Assembly: GCA_019925105.1 (NCBI GenBank) | Contig: JAHGAU010000018.1 | Location: 744,001-808,000, forward strand | DNA length: 64,000 nt | Reading direction: 5' to 3' | Origin: Niebla homalea | Lineage: Eukaryota > Ascomycota > Lecanoromycetes > Lecanorales > Ramalinaceae | Part shown: piece after piece, positions 47,301-61,000 of the stretch | How the letters are laid out: each line of letters opens with the position of its first letter | Numbering within the stretch: the first letter of the stretch is position 1 | Made by a program: the position numbers and the translations under genes | Notes under the pieces: model-generated | Seen by the model: the letters and a program-made list of their open reading frames with translations, nothing else | The model's database searches: none | What the model was told of the DNA's origin: nothing

Positions 47301-48950
47301 GGTTAACCTTAAAGGTTAATATCGCTATAAGTTTCCTTTTCTTTATATTATTAATTACCGTATTTTATTTTTTTCCGTTTAATAAGCTTTATTTATATTT
47401 TAAATCCGTTTTTAATTACTTTATTAATTTAAGTTTATATAAATTATAGCGTTAAATTTTAATTATTATTTTAATTTTTTTACGTTAAATCTTTTTTATT
47501 CTTATTATATATTATAAGTTTTACGTTGAGTAATTATTATTATTATATACCGTATATTTTAGTATATTCTTTATTAAGCCCTTTATTATTAAATTAACGT
47601 ATTTATACGTATTATACCCTTTAATATATATTATATATTTTATATTATTAAGGTATTTTATAATAATATACCGGTACCCTTAATATTTAAAGCATTAATA
47701 AATATCCGTTATCCGGTCTTAAGGTTTTATTAATTTAAGGGATTTATTTTTTATTACCTTTTTATTAAGGATATCGTTATATATCTTTATTAATATTATA
47801 TTTAAGATAATTATAAAATATTTCTTTATATAATTAAAGGCATTTAATTTCTTTATTATAAAAAGGAAATTATAATTAATAATCTTTAACTTAAAATAAA
47901 GGACCGTATTCTTTTTCTTTATTTACCTTAAAGTAACTTCCTTTTCTTTCCCCGTAAATTTTATTAAATATATCCCGTTTACCGCGATAATAAAGGATTA
48001 TCTTAATATTTTTACTATTTTATACCTTTTTTTACTGGCTTATTTTTTTAACTTCTTTAGTTTTTCTTTCACCTTTAATAAGGTTATATTAAGGAAAATA
48101 TCCCCGCTTTATAATTTACGTATTATAATAATTTATTCTATTAATAACTTTCCCGTTACTTTAAACGCCTTTATTAATTATAACGGGTTTATTTTTACCG
48201 TTATATTCCTCTTTTTTTTATTTAATAATTATATAATTATTATTTTTATTTTCTTTAATACTGCCGTTTTCTTTTTTACTTTTATTTCCTTTATTATTAA
48301 TATTAATACCGCTTTTACGGCCTTTATTATTTAATTTATTCCCGCTTTTTTCTTTAAGGTTTTTTCTATTACTTTTTTATTTTATACGTATCCTTTTTAT
48401 TTCCCTTTATTTCCGTTTATTAATGCTTTTATTACCGCCCCTTAAGCTCTATATAGCCTTTTTAATTCCCTTAAATTTCTCTTTATATTTACGTAAAAGT
48501 TTTTTATTCTTTATAACCCGATTTATAGCATCGGCTAGGTCTTTAACGTAATATCCTTTTATATAATTATAAGGAGGCTTTTTAACGCTTTTACCGTTTT
48601 TTTTTTTTTTCTCCTATATATTTAATAATTATTTTTTTTTTATAATTTATTCTTATTTATTTAATATCTCTTTATTTTTACTTAGTTTTTTCTTAATTTA
48701 TATATACTTAATAAGGCCTTTTACGCCTCCGCTTATTTCCTATCCGTCCTTATATACCGTCCTTATCCTTTTTGCCCTTTATTTATTATTTTTTATATAT
48801 AATATTTTTACGCGTTATACGCGTCTTTTTACGTATATCTTATTAATTATAAGTTCCCTATTTAATTTAAGGTTTTTTTATCTTATATTTATTACGTTAT
48901 TTATATAACTTATTACCGTTCCTATTAACCTGGGCCGTTTACCCTTCCTC
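47300..48950 (-). pseudogene. LINE L3 ORF1 (Gag-like) remnant
   Basis: The minus-strand counterpart of ORF1: a Lys/Glu/Asn-rich region at about 48100-48600 and the knuckle-bearing region at about 47540-47720. The poly-pyrimidine plus strand here is the signature of this Lys-rich ORF. Confidence 0.55.
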
Positions 48951-49126
48951 CCTTTTTATTTTTACTATTATTCCGCTTCCGCTTATCGTATTTAAGGTAC
49001 TATTTTTATTATTACTTAAGCTATATACGCGTATATCATTTTTAACCTTTAAGGTCCCGTTATTCGTCGTTATTTCCTTGAGAATTTAATTTAAAATCCG
49101 AATATAATATTAAATAATTATTATAA

Positions 49127-51950
49127 TTTTAAAGAATAATATAATATAACGTTTATAATAAAGGAATTAAAGTAATAATATTAATATTTAAGTTTAAAAG
49201 AATTAAGGACGTCGATATTATAATAATATAAGAATTACTATATAATTCATATATATATTTATTTATTAACTTAAAGGAAAGGTTTTATTTAGCCTTTAAA
49301 GGGAATAAGATAATTAAAATATACTTTTTTATAAATAAATAGCCTAATATAAATATTTAAGATATTATTTATTATAATAAAAACCTTTATATATTTTATA
49401 TTATAAAAGAAAAGGACTTAAAAGGCGATATTAATATTTATAATACGTATAACCCGCCGTTAATTAATAAAGAAAAACTGTTTATAATATTATTACTTAA
49501 AGAAGTCTTAATTACCTTAAATAAATATATATTACTTAAAGACTTTAACCTATATTATTATATATAAAATAAAAAGGGTATAAAATAAATTACGTTAAAT
49601 CGGATGATTTATTAATAATTACCGCTTAAGTTAACTTTTTATTATTAATACTATAAAATAGTATTACGTAAAAGAATTATAAATTTAAAATAATAATTAA
49701 TTTAACCTTTAAAATAAAAAAATTGCCGGCATAATTATAATATATAAGTCATAAAAAAACTTAAAATATAATTCGGATTATATATTAATATAAATAATTT
49801 TAAATTAAACCGTTAATATAACCTTATTATTATTAGTAAAAAAAGCGTAAAAAACGGGTAAGAAAGCAAATGTTTATATAAAAGCGGAGGAAATAATAAT
49901 ATAATTTATAGACCTTTTTTAATTAAATAATAAAAACCGGATCGACTTCTTTATAAAATAAATAATAAAAATATTAAACGAAATAATTAATAAAATAATT
50001 TTAATAATAAAGCTTTTTTAAAAAGTTAAAATTTATTAAAATAAAGGATATATAATTATAACCGTAAAGGCGAAAAGGTTAATTAAATAAGCTTTTAAGT
50101 AAAAATTAAAAAATACTTAATTAATTAAAAATTATTTAAGAAAAAAAGGAAAAAACTATTAAAAAAGTTAAGTAAATATACTTTCGGTTTATAATATATA
50201 AATTAATAGTTTTACTTCATAATATCTAAAAATTAACGAAATATAGTAAAAAATAAAATAAGAAATTAAAGTTTATCTTTAAATTTCCGCTTTTTAAGGA
50301 ACTTAATAATATATTAATTAATACCTTTAACGGTAAGATTAAGGCCTTTAAAGGAGTATTTTTCCTCCCTCCGTTAAAAGTTAATTTAAATAATATCGAT
50401 AATATTACGTATTTTAACCCCGTATTAATAAATAAAATAATAATATAAAATATAATAATTAAAATAATTAATATATTGAAGAAAAATAAAGCCCCGGGAT
50501 TAAATAAGATTCTTAATGTATTCTTATTAATAATAATTTTATTATTTAAGAAAGTTTTTATTTACTTTTTTAAAGTATACTTTAACGTTAACTATTATTT
50601 ACGTAAATTTAATAAAATAAAAATAATTATTTTAAGAAGTTTATTAAGCTAAATTACTTTAAGGTAAAATTATATAAATTTATTATATTCTTTTATATAT
50701 TAAAAAAGGCCTTAAAGATAATAATAACGAAGATCCTTAATAATTATATAAAAAATTACGGACTTCTCTTTGATTAATAAATAAAAATAAAAAAAAGGTT
50801 AATTAATAAAAATAGCCCTTAAACGATTAATCGACGGTATATATATAATATAAAGTTATAAAAAGAAATATATTATAAATTTTCTTTTTCTCAATATTAT
50901 AATTATTTTTAATAAAGTAAATTATTAAAGGCTATTATATAATTAAAAAAAAAGGATATTATTTTTCTTAATTAAATAAACGAAGACTTTCTTAAATAAT
51001 TAAGTTATATTAATTAAATTAAGATAAAAGATAAGTTTAATAAAGCCTATTATAATAAGGATTCCTTAAAAATTACTTATTTTTTATATTATTCTTATTC
51101 TTTAACGGTTTATTAATTAAAGAACTTATTAAGTTAAAATAAAACTTTTAAATTAAAGGCTTTATTAATAACGTTTACTTTTTAATTTATAATACCTTTA
51201 TATATATAAATTATTTAAAATTAAAATAAACTTATAAAGTTTATCTTTAATAAATGAAAACTTATAAAACTTAATTTATACTATATAAGTATAAGCTTAT
51301 TTATATAATTAAAAACTTAAAATTATATAATATAATAACTATAATAAACTTAAATAAAATTATAATAAAGCCGGATATTAATATTAAAGTCCTTAATTTT
51401 TAAGTAAATAAAAAGCTTAATTAAAAAAATTATATAAAAAAGGTTTAAAAGAAAATAATTTTATAAGAAAAGAATTTTATTTATTTCATTATATTAATAT
51501 AAAGAACTATATTATAAAAAACCTGAATTATTTATTAAGCCGTAATAAAGTTAATTATAACGTATATTATAGTTATTTAATATATATTTAAAGATACCTT
51601 GGGATATAAGAAAAAGCTTTTTTAAATATTATAAAAAGTTTAAAATTAATATTTAAAAATAATTAATAATACTTATAAAGTAACCTTTATCCCGATATTA
51701 ATATTTAAAGTCTTTATATTATTAATTAAAATTTTATTAAATTAAATAATCGCTTAAATAAAGTTAAAGAAATATATATATTTAATTACGATAATAAAAA
51801 ATAAGTAAATCCGTTAAAATCTTAATAAGCTTTAAATTAAAAAGAATAAAATAAAAATATTTATCCTTCCTCCTATTAAAACGAAATAAAAATAAGTTAA
51901 GAAAAAAATTAACCTTACCGGTATCTTAAAGGTTAATTTAAACGTATATA
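49127..51950 (+). pseudogene. LINE L2 ORF2 remnant (after the L3 insertion)
   Basis: Endonuclease: YNPPLINKE near 49452-49478, LLKDFNLYYYI near 49532-49568, and a TIDLTF-like plus SDYI-like region near 49690-49790. Reverse transcriptase: LLYN block near 50920-50945, IIRIP block near 51050-51080, and GFINNVYF at about 51158-51181 where family members have GF.DD. After the active site the frame continues through the conserved thumb to a segment reading NYLKIINNTYKVTFIPILIFK-like residues, whose family form (AY.ATP..VLE.E) is typical of fungal Tad1 LINEs. Confidence 0.78.
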
Positions 51951-52129
51951 AACTCTTATTAAGTATAAAAAAAGATTTAAAATTAAAAGATTTAAAATTC
52001 TTTTAAATAATAAAAGAAATAACGACGAATAAAGGGACCTTAAAGGTTTAAAACGATACGTATATATATAGCTCTAGTAATAGTAAGGGAAGTATATTAA
52101 GTACGATAAGTAGAAATAACGTAATAATT

Positions 52130-53880
52130 AAAAATAAAATAATAAACGGGTAAGTAATTTATATTAATAGAAATAGCAATAATACGTACGGGTAATATAA
52201 TAATAATAAATTAAATAACGCTTAAAGTAAATAAGGGAATTAAGGTCAATAAAATACGCATATTAAAGTATATAAAATATATAATAATAATATGGAAATA
52301 ATAAATAAATAAAAGGGTAAAAAGGCCAGTATAGTATTAATAACAAAGGATATAAACGGAAGGAAAAAGCGGGAAAATTACGGTAAAAGTATTATTAAGG
52401 ATATATAAAAAAGAAATAAAATTAATAAGGAAAATAAAACCTTAAGGGATTAAAAATAAAAGGCGGAGATAATACGTCGCCCGGTAAGTAAGGGTAAAAG
52501 GGCAATAAAGAAGGCAATAAAAGCTTTAAAAAGACTTTTTACGGTAAAGTAAAAAGATATTATATTAAAGACTTAACCGATATTATAGATTAAATTAAAA
52601 AGCGTAAGGGATTTCTATATAAAAATAGGGGTAAAATTAAGGGAGGTAGAGCGCTTATAAAGCTCTTAAAAAACGGGAGTAAAAACGTTAATAAAAAGTA
52701 AAAATAACGGTTTAAGGTTAAAGGTATAAAATAAAAATATAAAAGTAATAACCCCTTAAGCAAAAAAGAGCTGGGCGACGAAAGTAATAAAGGGGGTACC
52801 CGCGGTAAAGAATAAAAAAATAACGGAGGAAAAAGTAGTTATATTAAAGAAAATAAGAATAATAATAATCCGTTTATTTAATAATAAGGAGAAAAACGTA
52901 ATTACGGAAATAAACCCGCTATAATTAATAAAAACTTTTAAAATAATAATAAAATTATTAATAAAATAAATTATTATAATACGTAAATTATAAAATAAAG
53001 ATATCCTTTTTAATATAATATCATTAAAGGTAAAAGAAAACTTAAAAAGGTTTAAGTCTTAAATTAATAAAGGAAAATATAAATTAATTAAAGTTTTAAG
53101 GTAATCGTTTACCGTTATAATAAATAAAATATACTTATTATGTTTTATAAAAATTAAAAAAAAAATTATATTAAAGAATATAAAAAGGAAAAATATAGTT
53201 TTTTATTTAAAGTTTAAAATTATTAATTATAAACTTCCTCCGGTAATAAGGAAACTTAATTTTTTAAAATATATAAAAAAGTATTTTACCGTTATATTAA
53301 ATATAACGTTAATAAAAATATATAACAATATTTTAAATAAAAAAATTATTAAAAAGGAATCGCTTAAAATAATTTAATTATAAAATAAGCCGGTAAATAT
53401 TTATTAATGTTTTAAATATTAAGGTTATAAATATATTATTATAAAATACCTTAATATTATAAAGTATACGGTTTACGTTAAGGATTACGATACCTATAAG
53501 TATATAAAGTTAATAATTAAGGGGCTTTTTAAGGGTACGCTTAAATACGTTATATATAAAAAAAAATATTTAATATAAGATTTTAAGTATATAATAATAA
53601 TTAAGGAAATTAAACGTAAAAAGACTTAGATAACCGCGAAAATCCAACGGTATAATACGTACGGAATAAATTTAACGGATTAATTAAGGGTAATTTTAAA
53701 ACGCGAACTTAATTAATTAAATAATAAAGGGTAAATAATAATAACGGATAAAGTAAAAAAAAAAGTTTTTTATAATCCCGATTTTAAGGGCCGGCCGTTT
53801 TATATCTTTAATATTAACCAGGAAGGTATTAAATTAAAAAACACTTAACTTTAATAAAAAGTCCGTAACTTAAACGGATA
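52130..53880 (+). pseudogene. LINE L5 ORF1 (Gag-like) remnant
   Basis: Same ORF1 as the other copies. Knuckle-bearing region at about 53455-53585, followed by the preserved basic block IKEIKRKKT. Upstream the K/E/N-rich region is recognisable by composition only. Confidence 0.6.
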
Positions 53881-53899
53881 TAAATAAAAAAGCCCTTAT

Positions 53900-55205
53900 A
53901 AAGGTTAATATATAATATATTAATACTTTTAAAAATAATATAATATAATATTTATAATAAAAAAATTAAAGCAATAATATTAATATTTAAAATTAAAAAA
54001 ATTAAAGATATTAATATTATAATAATATAGGAATTATTATATAGTCCGTATATATATTTATTTATTAACTTAAAAGAAAGGTTTTACTTAATTATTAAGG
54101 GGGATAAAATAATTAGAATATATTTCTTTATAAATAAACGGCTTAACGTAAATAATTAAGATATTACTTATTATAATAAAAACCTTTATATATTTTATAT
54201 TATAAAAGAAAGGGACTTAAAAGGTAACCTTAATATTTATACCGTATATAATCCGCCGCTAATTAATAAGGAAAAATTATTTATAATATTATTATTTAAA
54301 GAAATCTTAATTATTTTAAATAAGTATATATTACTTAAAGACTTTAATTTATATTATTATATATAAAATAAAAGAAAGCGTATAATAAATTATATTAAAT
54401 CGGATAACTTATTAATAATTACCGTTTAAGTTAATTTCTTATTATTAATATTATAAAAAATTATTACGTAAGAAAGTTATAAGTTTAAAATAATAATTAA
54501 TTTAACCTTTAATATAAAAAAGGTTATTAACATAATTATAAAGTATAAACCGTAAAAGGACTTAAAGTATAACTCAGATTATATACCGATATAAATAACC
54601 TTAAATTAAACCGTTAATATAACCTTATTATTACCGGTAAAAAGGGCGTAGAAAACGGTTAAAATAGTAAAGCTTTAATATAAAAACGGAGGAAACAGTA
54701 ATATAATTTACGGATCTCCCTTAATTAAATAATAAAGATTAAATTAACCTTTTTATAAAGTAAATAATAAAGGTATTAAACGAGGTAATTAATAAGATAA
54801 TCCCGATAATAAAACCTTCTTAAAGAATTAAAACTTATTAAAATAAAGGATATATAATTATAACCGTAAAGGTAAAAAAACTAATAAAGTAAGCTTTTAA
54901 GTATAAAAATTAGGAAATACTTAATTAATTAAAAACTACTTAAAAAAAAAAGATTATTAAAAAGGCTAAATAAATATATTTTCGGTTTACGGTATATAAT
55001 TTAACGGTCTTATTTTATAATATCTAGAAGCTAATAAAGTACGGCAGAGAATAAAGTGGGAAATTAAAGTTTATCCTTAAATTCCCGTTTTTTAAAAGAC
55101 CCGATAATATATTAATTAATAGCTTTAATAATAAAATTAAAGCTTTTAAAAAAGCATTTTTCCCCCTTTTATTAAAGGTTAATTTAAACGATATATTAAT
55201 ATATA
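53900..55205 (+). pseudogene. LINE L5 ORF2 remnant (endonuclease, partial reverse transcriptase)
   Basis: Endonuclease well readable: VYNPPLINKE near 54247-54276, LLKDFNLYYYI near 54331-54365, STIDLTF-like and YNSDYIPI near 54565-54590. The frame continues into the reverse transcriptase N-terminus (KKIKIRKYLIN-type block near 54895-54925) but stops before the palm and catalytic site. Confidence 0.72.
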
Positions 55206-56088
55206 GACCAAAAAGTATAATAATATATAAATAATAATTCTACCTAAAGGATAAGAGTATTATAAGGATACCTGTCCTCTACGTATAAAGGGTGTCCTAT
55301 ATTTATTAATGTTCCTATATATATATACTATATATAATAAATATTATTAAAAGAAAAAAGGTTATTATTTATAATAACGCTTACCTTAATATATTAATAT
55401 AAATATTAATGCTTAATAATACGTTATACTCTTTATATCCTATATTCTTATAATAAAATCTTACTTAATTTTACGGGGGCGGCCGCGATTACGCTTAATA
55501 CGGAGCGTATAAGGAATGCCGGTAAATAATAAGAATATTATTTTAATAAGTACCGATAATAAAGTAATACGAGGTTTATTATAACGGGTAATAATAACGT
55601 TATTAAATTCAGGATATATAGTATAGAATTTACGTAGTAAATTTAAATATAACTTTAATAATAAAAGCTTACTATTATATTCTATATTTTAAGTAATTTA
55701 TTTAATTAAGTATTTATTATCTTTTTCTTTACGAATAATCCTTTTAATAATATATTCCTTTTTATTCTCGGAATTTACTTTAAGTATAAACGGCGCGTTA
55801 TAATTAAATTATTTATTAAAAGGGTTTTTTATTAAGTTATTAATTAACTTAAGTATATTAATTAAAATAACCGGTATTATCTTTATATTAATAAATAATT
55901 TAAGCTTATATATAAAATAACTGATTTTCTTAATAATAAAGAAAGGTTTAACGTATTATTAATATAATTTATAGTTTTTAATGCTAAAAATATTATATTT
56001 ATAGTATAATTTTAAATAAATTAAATTAACTTATAGCTTTAATTATACCGGAATTTAATTATTATTTACGTAAATTCTAATACGTTTT
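55206..56088. other. RIP-degraded spacer with two less-mutated patches
   Basis: 55255-55320 keeps TG (ATACCTGTCCTC, GGGTGTCC) and can form an AGGATACC/GGTGTCCT stem; it could be an LTR or MITE scrap. 55475-55497 is an isolated GC patch with the palindrome GCGGCCGC. The rest is AT-rich and is the target into which LINE L6 inserted. Confidence 0.5.
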
Positions 56089-56219
56089 ATATTTCTTTAC
56101 GATATTACTATAGGAAAGGATAACGATGAATAACGGGACCTTAAAGGTCAGAAACGATATATATATATATAGCTTAAGTAATAATAAGGATAATACCTTA
56201 AATACGATAAACGGAGGCG

Positions 56220-58000
56220 AAATAATAATAAAAATAAAAAGGGAGGAAGGGTAAACGGCTTAAATTAATAGGAACGGTAATAAGTTATATAAATGACGTA
56301 ATAAATACGAGATAAAAAGGTTTTAAATCGAATAAAGAATTTATAATTAATAAGATACGTATAAAAAGACGTATATAACGCGTAAAAATATTATTATAAG
56401 GGATAATAAATAAAGGGCAGAGGGAATAAAGACGGTATATAAGAACGGATAAAGGGTAAATAAAGGCATAAAAGGCCTTATTAAATATATATAAATTAAA
56501 AGAAAGTTAAATAAAAATAAAAAGATATTAAATAAATAAGAATAAGCTATAAAAAAAGGTAATTATTAAATATATAAAGGAAAAGTAAAAAAGGAAAAAA
56601 CGGTAAGAATATTAAAAAACTTCCTTATAATTATATAAAAAAATATTACGTTAAAAACCTAATTAATATTATAGATCGGATTACGGAGAATAAGAGACTT
56701 TTACATAAATATAAGGAAAAATTTAAGGAAGTTAAAAAGATTATATAAAGCTTAAAAGGCGGTAATAAAAATACCGGCGGATAAAAATAAAAGGAAATAA
56801 AAAGGATATATATAAAGTAAAAGAGTAATAAAAAAAACTTTAAAAAAAAGAATAAAAATAAGCTGGATAATAAAAGCCGTAAAGACAACGCCGGTATTAA
56901 TAATAAAGAAGGTAAGGGCAGGGGAGAAAATAACGATATTAAGGAAAATAAGGATAATAACTATATGATTATTAAGTGAAAAGGAGAGGAATATAACGGT
57001 AAAAATAAACCCGTTATAATTAATAAAAGTATCCAAAATAACGGGAAAACTATTAACGGAGTAAATTATTATAATACGTAAATTATAAAATAAAAATATC
57101 CTCCTTAATATAACCTTATTAAAAATAAAAAAAAACCTAAAAAAGTTAAAAAGATAAACCGGTAAAAAAAAGTATAAAACGGTAAAAGTATTAAGGTAAT
57201 CCTTTATTATCGTAATAAACGGGATATATTTAATAAAGTTTATAAAAAAGGAAAAGGAAAATATTTTAAAGCGGATAAAAAAAAGAATATGGTTTTTTAC
57301 CTTAAACTAAAAATTATTAATTATAATCTCTTTTTTATAATAAAAAAGTTAAATACTTTTAATTATATAAAAAGATATTTTATAATTATCTTAAGCGTAA
57401 CGTTAATAAGGATATATAACGATATCTTTAATAAAAAGATAATAAAAAATAAATCCCTTAAATTAATAAGATTTTAAGATTAAATAATAAATATTTATTA
57501 ATACTTTAAATATTAAAAGTACAGGTATATTATTACGAAGTACCTTAATAGTATAAAGTATATAATATATATTAAAAGGTATAATACGTATAAATACGTT
57601 AACTTAATAATAAAAAACTTAATAAAGAATACGCTGAAATACGTAATATACGGTAATAATAATTACTTAATATAAGACTTATGGTATATAGTAAGAATAA
57701 AGGAGACTTAACGTAAGGAATTTAAAATAATAATTAAAGTTTAACGTTATAATTTATATAAATTTAAACCGGTAAAATAATTAAAAATAATTTTAAAACG
57801 TAAATAAAACTTATTAAATAAGGAAGGATAAAGCGTAATAATTAATAATATAAAAAAGAGGAAACTTATAGTAATATTAACCTTTAAAACCGGCCGCTTA
57901 ACCGGGATTATTATTATAATAAAAAGATTAAAATAAATAACGCTTAATTTTAAAAAGAAATTATTTATATAAATAAAAGTTAAAAAAAAACCCGATAAAC
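56220..58000 (+). pseudogene. LINE L6 ORF1 (Gag-like) remnant
   Basis: Lys/Glu/Asn-rich region, then a 62-codon stretch at 57289-57477 that happens to be free of stops and is in the true ORF1 frame: it reads KIINYNLFFIIKKLNTF...ILSVTLIRIYNDIF, matching L1 residue by residue. The knuckle region at about 57550-57675 reads YIKRYNTYKY and YVIYGNNNYLI, whose Tyr positions fit a C..C....H....C pattern after TGY-to-TAY changes. Minus-strand open frames at 56646-57036 are shadows of this region. Confidence 0.65.
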
Positions 58001-58029
58001 GTCGATATTTAATATATTTATATTTTTAA

Positions 58030-61000
58030 GGGTAATATAATATAACGTATATAAGGAAATAATTAAAGCTATAATATTAATATTTAAATTTAAAAAAATA
58101 AAAAATATTAATATTATAATAATATAAGAGCCGCTATATAATCCGTATATTTATTCTTTAATTAACCCGGGAGATAATTTTTATTTAACCTTTAAAAATA
58201 ATGAAATAATACGGACGTATTTTTTTATTAATAAAAGGTTAAATATAAATAATTAAAACGTTATTTATTATAAAAAAACCTATATATATTCCGGATTATA
58301 TAAGAAAAGGATATTAAGGGTAATTTAAATATTTATAATATATATAATCCGTTATTAATTAATAAAAAAAGACCCTTTATAATCCCGTTACTTAAGGATA
58401 TTATAATTATACTTAATAAATACCTTTTAATAAAAGATTTTAATCTTTATTATATTTAATAAAATAAAGACGGTTATATAATTAATTATATTGAATTTAA
58501 GGAATTATTAATAATTATTATACGGTTTAATTTTACGTTATTAACGTTAAAAAAAATTATTATATAAAAAAGCCGTAAACTTAAAATTATAATTAATTTA
58601 ATATTTAACTTAAAGGATATTATTAACTTAATTATAATATATAGACCTTAAAAAAATTTAAAATACGGTTTAAATTACGTCCCGATATAAACGACCCTAA
58701 ATTAATCCGTTAATATAACTCTGCCCTTACCGTTTAAATAAACGTAAAAAATAATTAAGGAAGTTAAAGTATTTATAAAGGCGGTAAAAATAATATCTTA
58801 ATTAACGGAGCTCCCCCGGTTTAACAATAAAGAATAAATTAATTATTTTATAAAGTAAATAATAAAAACTTTAAATAAAATAATTAATATTATAATCTTA
58901 ATAATAAAACCGTTTTAAAAAATTAAAACTTATTAAAATTAAAAATATATAAAAACGATTATAAAGGTAAAAACGCTTATAAAGTAAGTTATTAAATATA
59001 AAAATTAAGAAACGCTTTAATAATTAAAAAAAACTTAAAAAAAAAAAGAAAATTATCCGGAAAATTAAATAAATATACTTTTAGGCTATAATATATAACT
59101 TAACGGTTTCCTTTTATAATATTTAAAAGTAAATAAAATATAATAAAAAATAAAATAAAAAACTTAAATTTATCTTTAAGTTTTTATCCTTAAAAAGATT
59201 AAATAATACGGTAATAAATACCTTTAACGATAAAATTAAGGCTCTTAAAAAGGCGTTTTTTCCCCTGTTACCGGAAGTTAAGTTAATAAATATTAACGGT
59301 ATAATATATCTTAAATTAATAATAATAAGTAAAATAATAACTTAAGAAATAATAATTAAAATAATTAATAAATTAAAAAAAAATAAAGCCTTTAAACTTA
59401 ACGGTATATTAAATAAGTATTTATTTATAATAACGTTATTATTTAAAAAGGTCTTTATTTACTTATTTTAAGTTTATTTTAATATAAAATATTACTTTTA
59501 TAGATTTAAGGAGGTTAAAATGATTATCCTTAAGAAGCCGGTTAAGTTAAATTACTTAAAAATAAAATTATATAAACCTATAATACTCCTTTATACGTTA
59601 AAAAAGGCTTTAAAGATAATAATTATAAAGATCTTAAGTAATTACGTAAAAAAATATAGGTTACTCCTTAATTAATAAATAAGGGTAAGAAAAGAATAGT
59701 TAACAAAGATAGTTCTTAAAGGCTTAATCGATAATATATATATAATATAAGGCTATAAAAAAGTATATTATAAGTCTTTTTTCCTTAAATATTATAAAGG
59801 CGTTTAATAAAATAAATTATTAAAGGTTATTATATAATTTATAAAAAAAACGGATTTTATTTTTTTTTATAAATTAAATAGAAAGTTTCTTAAGTAATTA
59901 AACGATATTAATTGACTTAAAATAAAAAATAAATACAATAAAGCCCGCAATAATAAGGATTCCTTAAAGGTTATTTATTTTTTTAATCTTATTCTTATTC
60001 TTTAATAATTTATTTATTAAAAACTTAATAAAGTTAAAATAAAAAATTTAAATAAAAGGCTTTATTAATAATATTTATTTTTTCATTTATAATACGTTTA
60101 TTTATATAAATTATTTAAAGTTAAAATAAACTTATAAAGTTTATTTATAATAAGTAAAAATATATAAAGCTTAATTCGCCCCATATAAATATAAGTTTAT
60201 TTATATAATAAAAAGCTTAAAGTTATATAATATAATAACTATAATAAATTTAAGTAATATAATGGTAAAATCGGAAGTTAATATTAAAGTATTTAACTTA
60301 TAAATTAATAAGAAACTAAATTAAAAAAATTATATAAAAAAATCCAAAAAAAAAAATAATTTTATAAAAGAAAAACTTTATTTATTTTATGGCGTTAACG
60401 TAAAAAGTTACCTTATAAAGGTTAAAACCGTTTATTAAACGGTTATAAAACTTATAATAATATACGTAATAATTATTTAATACGTATCTAAAAATCTATT
60501 TAAATATAAGAAAAAACCCGTTTAATAATTATAAAAGGTTTAAAATTGATATTTAAAAATAATAAATAAAGTATATAAAGCGACTCCCGTTCCGGTATTA
60601 AAATCTAAGGTTTTTATATTATTAATAAAATTAGCCTTAAATTCAATAATTATTTAAGTAAAATTTAAAAAGGGTATAAATTTAATTATATTAATAGGAA
60701 ATAAACGTATTTATTAAAACTATAAAAAGCCTTAAATAAAAAAGCGTAGAAAAAAGGTATTTATTTTTTTATGGAAATTAAATTAAAATAAATTAAAAAA
60801 AAGGTCGATTTAACTTATGTTTAAATAATTAACGTAAAAGTATATAAATTCTTATTAGAAATAAGAATAATAAAAAAAAAAAAAACTATAAAAATAAAGT
60901 TGATAATAATTACCCTATAAATTATAAGGAGGTAAATAAAGCGTTAACATAAATACAAAGAATTAATCCTTTAAGGATAACGGTATTTAACGTTAAATAA

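Larger units (their letters stand above)
43318..49126 (-). mobile_element. LINE copy L3, full length, inserted in L2
   Basis: 5809-bp minus-strand copy with 15/16-bp target duplications (43303-43317, 49127-49142). The 5' end is at the right; the 5' leader is about 50 bp longer than that of L6. The 3' end is at the left in a (ATTA)n tail (TGATTAATTAATTAATTTAT on the plus strand). It extends through the same 3' region as L6. It is younger than L2, but also fully RIP-mutated. Confidence 0.87.
41383..52014 (+). mobile_element. LINE copy L2, split in two by LINE L3
   Basis: One Tad1-like LINE in two pieces: 41383-43317 (5' part, ORF1) and 49127-52014 (ORF2 and 3' part). The pieces join without a gap relative to copy L5 when L3 is removed. 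The break is at TTTTAAGAATAATAT (43303-43317), repeated as TTTTAAAGAATAATAT (49127-49142), the target duplication of L3. The 3' end stops where LINE L5 begins, about 1 kb short of the full-length L6. Confidence 0.85.
52015..55205 (+). mobile_element. LINE copy L5 (3' truncated)
   Basis: Starts directly at the truncated 3' end of L2, head to tail, with AATAACGACGAATAAAGGGACC. It is collinear with L2 and L6 through ORF1, the endonuclease and the start of the reverse transcriptase, then ends abruptly at about 55205. No target duplication could be assigned. Confidence 0.82.

Noticed and set aside
56646..57036. Minus-strand hydrophobic open frames
   Set aside because: They are antisense to the Lys-rich ORF1 of LINE L6; AAA/AAT-rich sense sequence gives Phe/Ile/Leu-rich antisense frames. 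The plus-strand frame is the one conserved between copies.
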